Shown here: in pieces, positions 7,925-18,820 of the stretch | How positions within the stretch are numbered: position 1 is the first letter of the stretch | Layout: each line of letters opens with the position of its first letter | From: HKCCE3408 sp039191215 | GTDB taxonomy: Bacteria; Pseudomonadota; Alphaproteobacteria; Rhodobacterales; Rhodobacteraceae | Length of the DNA: 64,000 nucleotides | NCBI GenBank assembly: GCA_039191215.1 | Contig: JBCCXT010000004.1 | Span: 1-64,000, forward strand | Reading direction: 5' to 3' | Notes under the pieces: model-generated | Told to the model about the DNA's origin: nothing | Seen by the model: only the letters and a program-made list of their open reading frames with translations | The model's database searches: none | Made by a program: the position numbers and the translations under genes

Positions 7925-7926
7925 GC

Positions 7927-7958
7927 GCCCCGGCCGAATGTTGGGGTGCGGCCGGGGC
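7927..7958. terminator. Hairpin between convergent trhO and gyrB
   Basis: Ten bases at 7927-7936 are perfectly complementary to 7949-7958, with a 12-base loop. It starts just after the trhO stop. No T run follows on the plus strand, so it may be a weak or bidirectional terminator. Confidence 0.4.
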
Positions 7959-8082
7959 TATAACGCGGCCACGAGGGACGGGGGACCGCTGATGACGTGA
8001 GCCTGCCGGATGCCGCGCCGCTGCCACAGGGGAAAAAGCCACGGGCACTCCCCCGATTGGCATAAAGATCGGCGCGAGGCGG

Positions 8083-10494
<2,412 letters not shown>

Positions 10495-10664
10495 GCCCGA
10501 ACCTTTGTTATTTTCTTGTGGATTTATAGAGGGTTTGGCGCGGATTGTCACGCGTCAGACACAACATTTGGTGGTGCAATGGTCCGTCGTCAACCAGAGC
10601 GCTGCGCGCCTCCTCCGGCCCCTTCGGAGCCCTCGTTGGCGCGCCTGCCCTGGCGGACGGCCTT

Positions 10665-10683
10665 GAGGGGTTTGCCACCCCTC
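10665..10683 (-). terminator. Small hairpin at the end of the lysE-type gene
   Basis: GAGGGGT (10665-10671) and ACCCCTC (10677-10683) form a seven-base stem with a five-base loop, overlapping the stop codon of the exporter gene. There is no T run. It may attenuate transcription before gyrB. Confidence 0.25.
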
Positions 10684-11317
10684 AACCACCCCGCGTTCCG
10701 GTCAGCGCAATCACAACGGCCACCAGGACTAACAACGCGCCGGCCACCTGGTTGGTTCGCTTCAGCGCGCCGGGCGAGGCGATCAGGCGCCGGGCGCGGT
10801 CGATAAAGGCGGCAAAAGCGGTGTTGCCGATGAGCGGGACCAGCATCGAGATCGCCGCGATCACCGCCACATCGGTTGTGGTGATTGCGCTGAGATCAAA
10901 AAAGCCCGGCAGCATGCCCATGTAAAACAAGATCGCCTTGGGATTGGCCAGGATCGCGGCCAGGCCAGCGATAAATCCGGCCCAGGCGCCCGGATGATTG
11001 AACCTGTTATCGGCGTCGATTGACTTGTCGGCATGGCGGATTAGCGCCAGCCCCATCGCCGCAAATACCGCCACGGCAAGCCATTTGAGACCCGTGGTGA
11101 TCCAGTCGTATTGATCGACAATCCAGGCCAGGCCGACAAGCGCCAGGATCGACCAGAGCGTATCGCCGATGGCGACGCCGAGCATGAGCGGAAAGGCCTG
11201 CGCCATGCCATGCGCGAGCGTGCGGGCCGCCAGCGCCAGCCAGACCGGCCCGGGCGTCAGGAAGAGGACAAAAAGCGCGCCGGCATAAAGCGCGATTTGG
11301 GGCAGCGTGATGCTCAT
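10682..11317 (-). CDS. LysE family translocator
   Basis: The 211-residue membrane protein has about six hydrophobic segments and the LysE/RhtB signatures: LTPGPVWLALAARTLAHG near the N-terminus and NPKAILFYMGMLPGFFD in the middle. The family exports amino acids or related compounds. ATG 11317 begins directly with the first helix; the open frame upstream to 11440 overlaps recF and is not family-like. It sits between recF and gyrB, interrupting a block whose other members act in replication, so it is probably a local insertion. Confidence 0.85.
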   Translation of the reverse strand: MSITLPQIALYAGALFVLFLTPGPVWLALAARTLAHGMAQAFPLMLGVAIGDTLWSILALVGLAWIVDQYDWITTGLKWLAVAVFAAMGLALIRHADKSIDADNRFNHPGAWAGFIAGLAAILANPKAILFYMGMLPGFFDLSAITTTDVAVIAAISMLVPLIGNTAFAAFIDRARRLIASPGALKRTNQVAGALLVLVAVVIALTGTRGG

Positions 11318-11363
11318 GATCGGAGCGGTAGAGCCGTTCTGCGCCAACCACAAGGGTGCCGCG

Positions 11364-12449
11364 CTAAGCCGCGGTGAGCTCCGAGATGCCACCTTTATCC
11401 GAAAGCGTGAAACCCTGGGCGCGGTCGCCCAGTTCGGCAAATAATTCCGGGCCTGTTCCCGTCATCCAGGCCTGGCATCCAAGCGCGCATATCTCATCAA
11501 AGAGGGCCGCGCGGCGATCGCTGTCGAGATGGGCGGCCACCTCATCAAGAAGCGCAATCGGCGGCGTTCCTGTATCGGCTTTGAGCGCGCGGGCATTGGC
11601 CAAGACCAAAGAGACCAGGAGCGCCTTTTGCTCCCCGGTTGAGCATTGACCGGCTGGCATGGACTTTGCCGCGTAGCACGCGCTGATATCGCTGCGGTGC
11701 GGCCCAATCAAGGTGCGGCCCGCGGCCAGATCGCGCGGCCGGCTGCCCGCAAAGGCACTGGCAAGGGCTGCGGGCGTTTGATCGCCCTCCTCGACTTCGA
11801 TCAAGGACAGGTCGGCCGCTGGAAAGGCTGTGTCAGCGCCGTCTTGCGCTTGCGCCAGCCGGCCGAGCGCGTGGCGCCGATTGGCCATGATGACCGTGGC
11901 GGCCTCGGCCATCTGCGCCTCCAGCACGCCAAACCAGCGGTCGTCTGAGATGCCATCCTTCAATAGCCTGTTGCGCTCGCGCATGGCCTTTTCGTAGCTG
12001 AGCGTGGCGGCCGCGTGGTCGGGCTTGAAGCTCATCGCGATCCTGTCGAAAAATCGCCGCCGACCTTCAGCGCCTTCGATCCACAGGCGATCCTGCGCGG
12101 GCACCAGCCAGACGATCCGCGCGAGCCGTGCCAGCGCGATCTTGCCCGACGCTTTGCCATCTAGGCGCAGGGCGCGCCCGCCGTCGGGCGTCCAGGCAAG
12201 TTCAACTTCCGATCCGGCAAGATCGGCGCTGATCTTCCAGCCGACCCCAATGTCCCGGCGCGCCATATCCTCTGCTGCCGCCCGGCGCAGGCCGCGGCCG
12301 GGCGAGAGCAGCGAGACCGCTTCGAGCACGTTTGTCTTGCCAGCGCCATTGGCCCCCCAAAGGGCAACGGGCCTTGCATCCAGCGTCAAGGACGTCCGTG
12401 AGTGGGATCGAAATTGCGCCAATGCGATCCGGCTGAGATACGCGTTCAT
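11364..12449 (-). CDS. recF: DNA replication/repair protein RecF
   Basis: The 361-residue SMC-like ATPase has the Walker A motif GANGAGKT at 32-39, the signature STGEQKALL and the Walker B IALLDEVAAHLD. RecF loads RecA at gaps through the RecFOR pathway. It lies 67 bases downstream of dnaN on the minus strand, the standard dnaA-dnaN-recF order. Length is normal for the family. Confidence 0.95.
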   Translation of the reverse strand: MNAYLSRIALAQFRSHSRTSLTLDARPVALWGANGAGKTNVLEAVSLLSPGRGLRRAAAEDMARRDIGVGWKISADLAGSEVELAWTPDGGRALRLDGKASGKIALARLARIVWLVPAQDRLWIEGAEGRRRFFDRIAMSFKPDHAAATLSYEKAMRERNRLLKDGISDDRWFGVLEAQMAEAATVIMANRRHALGRLAQAQDGADTAFPAADLSLIEVEEGDQTPAALASAFAGSRPRDLAAGRTLIGPHRSDISACYAAKSMPAGQCSTGEQKALLVSLVLANARALKADTGTPPIALLDEVAAHLDSDRRAALFDEICALGCQAWMTGTGPELFAELGDRAQGFTLSDKGGISELTAA

Positions 12450-12516
12450 GGGTGTTGTGCTTTGGCAGCGGCCTCAGGGCGCGATGCAGGGCCGGGGTGG
12501 TTCTGGCGCCAACGGC

Positions 12517-13635
12517 TCACACCCGCATCGGCATGACGACATAAACGGCCGACGTGTCATCGCCTTCACGCATCAGGGTCGGATCGCCCGCGGAGTTGAA
12601 CAAAAAGACTGCATTCTCGCGATCGACCTGGCTGGCGATTTCCAGCAGGTATTTGGCGTTAAATCCAATTTCTAGCTTCTCGTCGCCATAGGCGACGGCC
12701 AACTCTTCTTCGGCATTGCCCGCATCAGGCGCGTTCACCGACAGAATGAGACGGTCCTCATCGAGCTGCAATTTGACCGCGCGGCTACGCTCTGAGCTGA
12801 CCGTGGCGACGCGATCGACCGCTTTGGCGAAGTCGCTGGCATCCACTTCGAGGCGGCGCGTGTTGCCCTCTGGGATCACGCGCGCATAATCGGGGAAGGA
12901 GCCATCAATCACCTTCGAAGTCAGCATGATATCCGGCGTCGCAAAGCGAATTTTCGTCTCGGAGACGGAAACGGCGATCTCGGTCTCGTCATCGTCGAGA
13001 AGTTTGCGCAACTCACCCACGGTTTTGCGCGGCACGATCACGCCGGGCATGTTCGCGGCACCCTCAGGCAGTGTTTCGTCGATCCGGGCCAACCTGTGGC
13101 CGTCTGTGGCGACCGCGCGCAGCATCTGCCCGGCCTCAGCATCGGCGATATGCAGGTAAACCCCGTTGAGGTAGTACCGCGTCTCCTCGGTCGAGATGGC
13201 AAATTTTGACTTATCAAAAAGCCGGCGCAGGGCTGGTGATTTGGCGGCGAAGTTGGCCGGGTATTCGCTGCTGGCCATGACCGGAAAGTCTTCGCGCGGC
13301 AGAGTGGCGAGCGAGAAATGTGACCGGCCCGCGCGCACTTCCAGCCGCCCGTTTTGCGGCTCCTCGGTCAGCTCGACCAGCGCGCCATCCGGCAATTTTC
13401 GGACAATTTCATGCAAAGTGACGGCGCCAACCGTGGTCGCACCGGATCTCTCAACCTGAGCCACAGTCGTATCAACCACTTCGATATCGAGATCAGTCGC
13501 CCGGAACGAGACCTTCTCTCCCTCCGCTTCGATCAGAACATTTGCAAGGATTGGGATCGTGTTGCGCCGTTCCACGACGGATTGGGCTTGGGCCACAGCA
13601 CGCAAAAGGGCCGCGCGCTCGATGGAGATCTTCAT
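12517..13635 (-). CDS. dnaN: DNA polymerase III subunit beta (sliding clamp)
   Basis: The 372-residue protein is the ring-shaped processivity clamp. It begins MKISIERAALLRAVAQAQSVVERR and ends with the conserved PMRV-type tail (YVVMPMRV), the region forming the hydrophobic partner-binding cleft. Three repeated clamp folds fit the length. The start at 13635 lies 112 bases from the dnaA stop, so the two are probably co-transcribed. Confidence 0.97.
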   Translation of the reverse strand: MKISIERAALLRAVAQAQSVVERRNTIPILANVLIEAEGEKVSFRATDLDIEVVDTTVAQVERSGATTVGAVTLHEIVRKLPDGALVELTEEPQNGRLEVRAGRSHFSLATLPREDFPVMASSEYPANFAAKSPALRRLFDKSKFAISTEETRYYLNGVYLHIADAEAGQMLRAVATDGHRLARIDETLPEGAANMPGVIVPRKTVGELRKLLDDDETEIAVSVSETKIRFATPDIMLTSKVIDGSFPDYARVIPEGNTRRLEVDASDFAKAVDRVATVSSERSRAVKLQLDEDRLILSVNAPDAGNAEEELAVAYGDEKLEIGFNAKYLLEIASQVDRENAVFLFNSAGDPTLMREGDDTSAVYVVMPMRV

Positions 13636-13747
13636 GTCTCTTCTCCGACAGGGAACGGGGCGGAGAGCGTAGCCGCTCCGCTCCGAAACTCAAGGGGTCA
13701 GATACGAGATTGCCAGCCGCTGTGGCAGCGTCAATCCGATTTTGCGC

Positions 13748-15163
13748 TTAGGCCTCCAGCATCCGGCGCAGAAGCTCCGCGTCTTCGGCGATTTGGCTAT
13801 CGGTGGCGGTCAGTTCCTCGATCCGGCGCACGCCATGCAAAATTGTGGTGTGATCACGCTTGCCGAATTTGCGCCCGATCTCTGGCAGCGACCGGGTGGT
13901 GAGCTTTTTGCACAGATACATCGCCATCTGACGCGGGCGGGCAATATTGCGCGCGCGGCTGGGTCCGATCATGTCGGACTGGCGGATATTGTAGTGCTCA
14001 CACGTCTTTTTCATGATCTCGTCGATCGTGACTTTGCGGTCGGCGGACCGGATCAGATCGCTCAGCGCTTCTTGCGCCAGCTCCATCGTCACGTCGGCAC
14101 CGGTCAGATCAGCAAAGGCAAAGACACGGTTGAGCGCGCCTTCGAGGGTGCGCACATCGGTCGAGAGCTTATGGGCCATAAACTCCAGCACGCCCGGGAT
14201 GATTTTCAGGGCAGGCGTGCGCTGACGCTGCTGATCGGCCTTTTGCTGCAGGATGCCCAGGCGCAGTTCGTAATCGGTCGGGTGGATATCAACGACCAGG
14301 CCGCATTGCAGGCGCGAGGCGATCCGATTGTCCAGATCTTCCATATCAACCGGCGCACGATCACCCGAAATGATGATCTGCTTGCCCATCTCCACAAGTG
14401 CATTGAACGTGTGGAAGAACTCCTCCTGGGTCGAGTTCTTGCCCGCGATGAACTGCACGTCATCGACCATCAGCACATCGACGGAGCGAAACAGCTCTTT
14501 AAAGCCGATTGTGTCTTGTTCCCGCAATGCCCGCACGAAGCGGTACATGAACTGCTCTGCCGAGAGATAAAGCACGTCCATATCGGGGCGACTCTCGGTC
14601 AGCTCCCACGCGATGGCATGCATCAGATGCGTTTTGCCGAGGCCGACACCGCCATAAAGAAAAAGCGGATTGAACGCGACCTGGTCACCTTCGGCGACCC
14701 GGCGTGCTGCGGCATGGGCCAGCTCGTTTGGCTTGCCGACGACAAAGGCGTCAAACGTGTAGGCGCGGTTGAGTGACGTGGTCTGGCGATGCGGGCGCGA
14801 GCCGCCACCGCCCGAGCCGGTTATCGTCGGCCCGTCCGGCGGCAGTGACCCGCCACCACCGCCGGCCATTGCGGCGGCAGGTTGGGACGGCTCGACATTG
14901 GCGTTGTCGGCTTTGGCGGCCTCTGGATCGACAGTGAATTCAATCCGATCGACGCCGACCCCGGCGGATGTCAGATGGCGCAGGATCAGGTCACCGAAAT
15001 TTTGTGAAACCCAGGATCCAATGAAGTTTGTCGGCACGAAAAAACGTGCGGTTCGGTCTTCTAATGCGTCGAACGTAATCGGCTCGATCCAGGCGAAAAA
15101 ATTGTTCTTGCCGATCGATTTCAGCAACTCGCCACGTACTTGACCCCAGGTATCGTTTGTCAT
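13748..15163 (-). CDS. dnaA: Chromosomal replication initiator DnaA
   Basis: The 471-residue protein has all four DnaA domains. Domain I begins WGQVRGELLKSIGKNNFFAW. A long glycine-rich linker covers about 100-121. The AAA+ domain has Walker A GGVGLGKT at 171-178 and Walker B VDDVQF. The C-terminal DNA-binding domain contains RPRQMAMYLCKKL and KRDHTTILHG. ATG 15163 is preceded by AGGACGGA and begins with the usual domain I; an upstream in-frame start at 15220 would overlap the rhodanese gene. No DnaA-box cluster was seen beside the gene, so oriC may lie elsewhere. Confidence 0.96.
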   Translation of the reverse strand: MTNDTWGQVRGELLKSIGKNNFFAWIEPITFDALEDRTARFFVPTNFIGSWVSQNFGDLILRHLTSAGVGVDRIEFTVDPEAAKADNANVEPSQPAAAMAGGGGGSLPPDGPTITGSGGGGSRPHRQTTSLNRAYTFDAFVVGKPNELAHAAARRVAEGDQVAFNPLFLYGGVGLGKTHLMHAIAWELTESRPDMDVLYLSAEQFMYRFVRALREQDTIGFKELFRSVDVLMVDDVQFIAGKNSTQEEFFHTFNALVEMGKQIIISGDRAPVDMEDLDNRIASRLQCGLVVDIHPTDYELRLGILQQKADQQRQRTPALKIIPGVLEFMAHKLSTDVRTLEGALNRVFAFADLTGADVTMELAQEALSDLIRSADRKVTIDEIMKKTCEHYNIRQSDMIGPSRARNIARPRQMAMYLCKKLTTRSLPEIGRKFGKRDHTTILHGVRRIEELTATDSQIAEDAELLRRMLEA

Positions 15164-15183
15164 TTCCGTCCTGTCGTTTGTCT

Positions 15184-15633
15184 CTATGCCTGACGCCACG
15201 GAAGTCCCTCTTTCTTCCATCCGCCTTGGCTACCCCGTTGTGCGCGTGCATCCAAGTCACCCTCAAACCCGGCTGAGACGTTGATGCACCCTACATCAAC
15301 TCCCTTCGTCGCATACGCCGCCTCGACAGCCTGAGCCGCTGCCATCGACCGCACACCGGACCGACACAGGAAGAGTAAGGCGGTTGCCTGCCGCCCTGCT
15401 AGTTCCGCATCCAGGTCCTCGACGAACCGTGCATTGGGCGACATACTAGGCCAGTGCTGCCACTCCACGAATACCGCGGCGCGGCCCAAAGAGGACGTGT
15501 CAGGGACCCCGACAAACGTCCACTCCGCTTGTGTTCTGACATCGACGAGCACGGAGCCCTTTTCCTGCTTCAGCAGGTCCCACGCGTCCACCGGTGATAC
15601 CGAATAGATGCGCGGGCCAGTGCCCGTGATCAT
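15184..15633 (-). CDS. Rhodanese-like domain protein upstream of dnaA
   Basis: The 149-residue protein is a single rhodanese fold with the active-site loop CRSGVRS, catalytic Cys90, and the LVDVRTQAEW element at 29-38. Such proteins transfer sulfane sulfur or act as sulfur carriers. ATG 15633 follows a G-rich Shine-Dalgarno (GGGGGGA); a TTG at 15651 has none. Its stop is only 20 bases before the dnaA start, so the dnaA promoter must lie within or before this gene. It is placed between rpsT and dnaA, where the flanking genes would otherwise be adjacent. Confidence 0.8.
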   Translation of the reverse strand: MITGTGPRIYSVSPVDAWDLLKQEKGSVLVDVRTQAEWTFVGVPDTSSLGRAAVFVEWQHWPSMSPNARFVEDLDAELAGRQATALLFLCRSGVRSMAAAQAVEAAYATKGVDVGCINVSAGFEGDLDARAQRGSQGGWKKEGLPWRQA

Positions 15634-15862
15634 CCCAGTTTGTCCCCCCAAGACAATTTGAATCGCATCAGCAAGCTAGCGGGAGTCCGGCCATTGTCGC
15701 AACATCGTTATTGTCTTGACTCTAAGCCGCTTGGCGAAGCGAATCCCGTGATCTGGATTTAGCGCTTTGATCGTCCTGCGGGAATTTGAACTCAAGTCGC
15801 TCGGCAAAATTTTTGAATGCTGCGAGAAGTGCCACGATGTTGCCGCGGCGCAACGAATGGCC

Positions 15863-16129
15863 TCAGCGAGAAAGCGCCTTCACCCGGCCCGACAGGCGCG
15901 ACATTTTCCGTGCGGCGGTGTTCTTATGCAACACTCCTTTGGTCACACCACGCATCAATTCGGGCTGAGCGGCCTTCAGGGCTTCGGCTGCTGCCGCCTG
16001 ATCGCCCGCGGCGATTGCCTCCTCGACGCGGCGCAAATGGGTGCGGATGCGCGACCGGCGTGCTTTGTTGACTGCGTAACGCCGCTCATTCTGGCGGGCG
16101 CGTTTTTTAGATTGGGGCGAATTCGCCAT
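15863..16129 (-). CDS. rpsT: 30S ribosomal protein S20
   Basis: The 88-residue, highly basic helical protein begins MANSPQSKKRARQNERRYAVNKARRS, the canonical S20 start, and ends in an MSRLSGRVKAL helix. It binds 16S rRNA early in 30S assembly. The 211 bases downstream, up to the rhodanese gene, hold no gene; they were read for DnaA boxes and none was seen. Confidence 0.97.
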   Translation of the reverse strand: MANSPQSKKRARQNERRYAVNKARRSRIRTHLRRVEEAIAAGDQAAAAEALKAAQPELMRGVTKGVLHKNTAARKMSRLSGRVKALSR

Positions 16130-16272
16130 CGGGTTTGATCCTCATACATTCCATATCGCAAATGCGCGGTGGATCCCGACCCTGGGTTTCAGATACCAGG
16201 CAATCCGGCCAAAGCGGGCCTCACGCGCATGTCTGCGCGGCGTTTAGGACAAAGGCCGATCTGTGGCAAGCC

Positions 16273-17049
16273 CTACCGGTCGCGAAACTGCGGCTCACGC
16301 TTCTCCAAAAACGCGGCCATCCCTTCTGACTGGTCTTCGGTGGCAAAAAGCGCGTGAAAAAGCCGCCGCTCATAAAGCAGGCCTTCGCGCAGCGGGACTT
16401 CTTGCGCACGATTGACCGCCTCTTTGATGGCGATGACCGTGAGCGCGGATTTCTCGGCGATTTTGTCGGCCGCCGCGCGCGCCTCCTCCATCAGTTTCTT
16501 CGCCGGCACGACCCGGCTGACAAGGCCAGAGCGTTCTGCCTCTTCGGCCGACATGAAGCGCCCGGTCAGATGCATGTCCATCGATTTGGATTTCCCGACT
16601 GAGCGGGTCAGCCTTTGCGTGCCGCCCATCCCGGCCACGACGCCGAGGTTGACTTCGGGCTGGCCGAACTTCGCGCCTTCCGCGGCAATTATGAAATCGC
16701 ACATCATCGCCAGCTCACACCCGCCGCCAAGGGCGTAGCCGGACACCGCCGCAATCACCGGTTTTCGGACGCGCAACAGCGCCTCGGTCTCGGGCCCGAA
16801 CAAATCGCTGCCAAATACCTCGACAAAGTTCTTCTCCGCCATCTCCTTAACATCGGCGCCAGCGGCGAAGGCTTTTTCCGAGCCGGTGAGAATGATGGCG
16901 CGCACTTTTTCGTTTTCATCGGCCGATTGCATCGCGCGGGCCAGCTCGCTCAACAACTGAGCGTTGATGGCGTTGAGTGCGTCTGGTCGGTTAAGCTTGA
17001 TGGTGGCAACGTGATCGTCAATCTCGACGATCAAGGTCTCGTAAGCCAT
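16273..17049 (-). CDS. Enoyl-CoA hydratase
   Basis: The 258-residue crotonase-fold enzyme hydrates trans-2-enoyl-CoA in beta-oxidation. It shows the oxyanion and CoA-binding pattern AFAAGADVKEM, AVSGYALGGGCELAMMCD, and the two catalytic glutamate regions (GGGCELA, and GQPEVNLGVVAGMGGTQRL). It closely resembles short-chain crotonase FadB1/Ech proteins that alphaproteobacteria keep next to mutM and rpsT. Confidence 0.93.
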   Translation of the reverse strand: MAYETLIVEIDDHVATIKLNRPDALNAINAQLLSELARAMQSADENEKVRAIILTGSEKAFAAGADVKEMAEKNFVEVFGSDLFGPETEALLRVRKPVIAAVSGYALGGGCELAMMCDFIIAAEGAKFGQPEVNLGVVAGMGGTQRLTRSVGKSKSMDMHLTGRFMSAEEAERSGLVSRVVPAKKLMEEARAAADKIAEKSALTVIAIKEAVNRAQEVPLREGLLYERRLFHALFATEDQSEGMAAFLEKREPQFRDR

Positions 17050-17118
17050 GAGCGGTCCGGTCCCTCGGATTGTGGCTCCTGAACGGGAATGCTTATCAGG
17101 CTTGCCGCCGCGTTCAAG

Positions 17119-17970
17119 TTATCTTTGGCAGCGCGGACAATAGAAACTTGAGCGTCCCGACTGCACCACCCGATGGACGTCACCGGGGCAATCGGCGGTC
17201 AGGCAGGGCTCTCCGGCGCGGCCATAGACGCGGAAAGTGTGCTGAAAATAACCCAATTCGCCTGAGGTTTGGCGGTGATCGCGCAGTGATGACCCCCCCG
17301 CCGCGATCGCCTCGCTCAGCACGTCGCGGATCGCCGGCACAAGCCGCTCGATCCGGATGCGCGAGATGCGTCCAGCATGGCGCAGCGGTGAGATTCGGGC
17401 GCGGTAGAGCGCCTCGGAGACGTAGATATTGCCCAGTCCGGCCACCACGCGTTGATCCAGAAGGGCCGCTTTTACCGGGCTGCGCTTGCCCGCAAAGGCG
17501 CGGGCCAGATAGGCCGCCGAAAAGCTGTTGCCCAACGGTTCTGGCCCCAGTTTGCTGAGCCAGGCATGGCGATAGAGGCTCGCGGTCAACGCCAGATCCA
17601 TCGCGCCGAAGCGCCGCGGATCGTTAAACGTGACGCGTGCGCCGGAGGAGAGATCAAAGACCACATGGTCGTGTTTTTCCGGCACTGGATGGTTGTGGTG
17701 GAACTGGCCCTGCACCGCGCCTGAGATGAGCACGCGCCCCGACATACCAAGATGCCACAGCAACGTCTCGCCCGTGCCGAGTTCCAAAAGCAGCACCTTC
17801 GAGCGGCGGCCGAGGCGCTCAACCCGTGCCCCCGTCAAACGCTCAGCCATCGATGCAGGAAGCGGCCAGCGCAGATCGGGCCTGCGGATATCGGCATGCG
17901 CGATCACGTGCCCTTCCATCGCAGGCAAAAGCCCACGGCGCACGGTTTCGACTTCGGGTAATTCGGGCAT
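17119..17970 (-). CDS. mutM: Formamidopyrimidine-DNA glycosylase
   Basis: The 283-residue enzyme excises oxidised purines such as 8-oxoguanine and cleaves the abasic site. After Met removal the N-terminus is the catalytic Pro-Glu (PELPEVETVRRG). The helix-two-turn-helix has GLGNIYVSEALYRARI, and a C-terminal zinc finger carries CLTADCPG and FYCPRCQR. ATG 17970 is used because Pro must follow Met directly; the longer frame from 17979 would block the active site. It is divergent from ubiE. Confidence 0.96.
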   Translation of the reverse strand: MPELPEVETVRRGLLPAMEGHVIAHADIRRPDLRWPLPASMAERLTGARVERLGRRSKVLLLELGTGETLLWHLGMSGRVLISGAVQGQFHHNHPVPEKHDHVVFDLSSGARVTFNDPRRFGAMDLALTASLYRHAWLSKLGPEPLGNSFSAAYLARAFAGKRSPVKAALLDQRVVAGLGNIYVSEALYRARISPLRHAGRISRIRIERLVPAIRDVLSEAIAAGGSSLRDHRQTSGELGYFQHTFRVYGRAGEPCLTADCPGDVHRVVQSGRSSFYCPRCQR

Positions 17971-18069
17971 CGCCTTCACATATGCTCTTCAGCCCTGCGG
18001 CGCTACGGCCATTTCGTCCAGGCGCCAAGCGGCCTATATCGTGCCAGGACGCGAAGAAAGGCCCCGCCG

Positions 18070-18816
18070 ATGAGCGACGAAAAGACGACCCATTTCGGCT
18101 TTGAAGACATCCCCGAAGACGCAAAGGCGGGCCGCGTCCATGGCGTCTTTTCCAGCGTCGCGCGCCGGTATGATCTGATGAATGACGTGATGAGCGGCGG
18201 CGTGCACCGGCTGTGGAAAGACGCGATGATGGATTGGCTGGCACCCCGGCCCGGTCAGCGTCTATTGGATGTCGCGGGCGGCACAGGTGATATCGCGTTT
18301 CGCTTTCTGCGTCGCGCCCCCGGCGCTGATGCGGTCGTTCTCGACCTGACCGAGGATATGTTGGTCGAGGGCAAGGCCAGGGCCGAGGCCGAGAGCTTTG
18401 CCACCAGCCTCGACTGGGTGGTTGGCGATGCGATGGCGCTGCCATTTGATAGCGGCAGTTTCGACGCCTATACGATCAGCTTTGGCATCCGCAACGTCAC
18501 CCGTATCGAAGACGCGCTGAGCGAGGCGTATCGCGTTTTGCGCCCCGGCGGTCGTTTGATGGTGCTGGAGTTCAGTCAGCTGCCCAATCCAGGCTTGCAG
18601 CGGCTTTACGATCTTTACTCATTCAACGTCATCCCACGGATGGGTCGGATGATCGCCGGTGATCGCGACAGCTATCAGTATCTTGTCGAATCCATCCGCC
18701 AGTTTCCCGACCAGGAACACTTTGCCAGCATGATCCGCGCCGCGGGCTTCGACCGCGTCAAGTATCGCAACCTGACCTTCGGCGTGGCGGCGCTTCATTC
18801 GGGGTGGAAGCTGTAG
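18070..18816 (+). CDS. ubiE: Ubiquinone/menaquinone C-methyltransferase UbiE
   Basis: The 248-residue SAM-dependent methyltransferase has motif I LLDVAGGTGDIAFRFL and the UbiE signatures RYDLMNDVMSGGVHRLWK and SFGIRNVTRIEDAL. It methylates the 2-position carbon in ubiquinone biosynthesis. It is followed four bases later by ubiB, forming a quinone operon that diverges from mutM. Confidence 0.96.
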   Translation: MSDEKTTHFGFEDIPEDAKAGRVHGVFSSVARRYDLMNDVMSGGVHRLWKDAMMDWLAPRPGQRLLDVAGGTGDIAFRFLRRAPGADAVVLDLTEDMLVEGKARAEAESFATSLDWVVGDAMALPFDSGSFDAYTISFGIRNVTRIEDALSEAYRVLRPGGRLMVLEFSQLPNPGLQRLYDLYSFNVIPRMGRMIAGDRDSYQYLVESIRQFPDQEHFASMIRAAGFDRVKYRNLTFGVAALHSGWKL

Positions 18817-18820
18817 CGAC

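Noticed and set aside
13742..14776. Long plus-strand frame (344 codons) opposite dnaA
   Set aside because: It is a shadow of dnaA; its translation has no domain character.
15652..15862. Possible oriC between rpsT and the rhodanese/dnaA genes
   Set aside because: No cluster of TTATCCACA-like boxes or AT-rich unwinding stretch was seen by eye.
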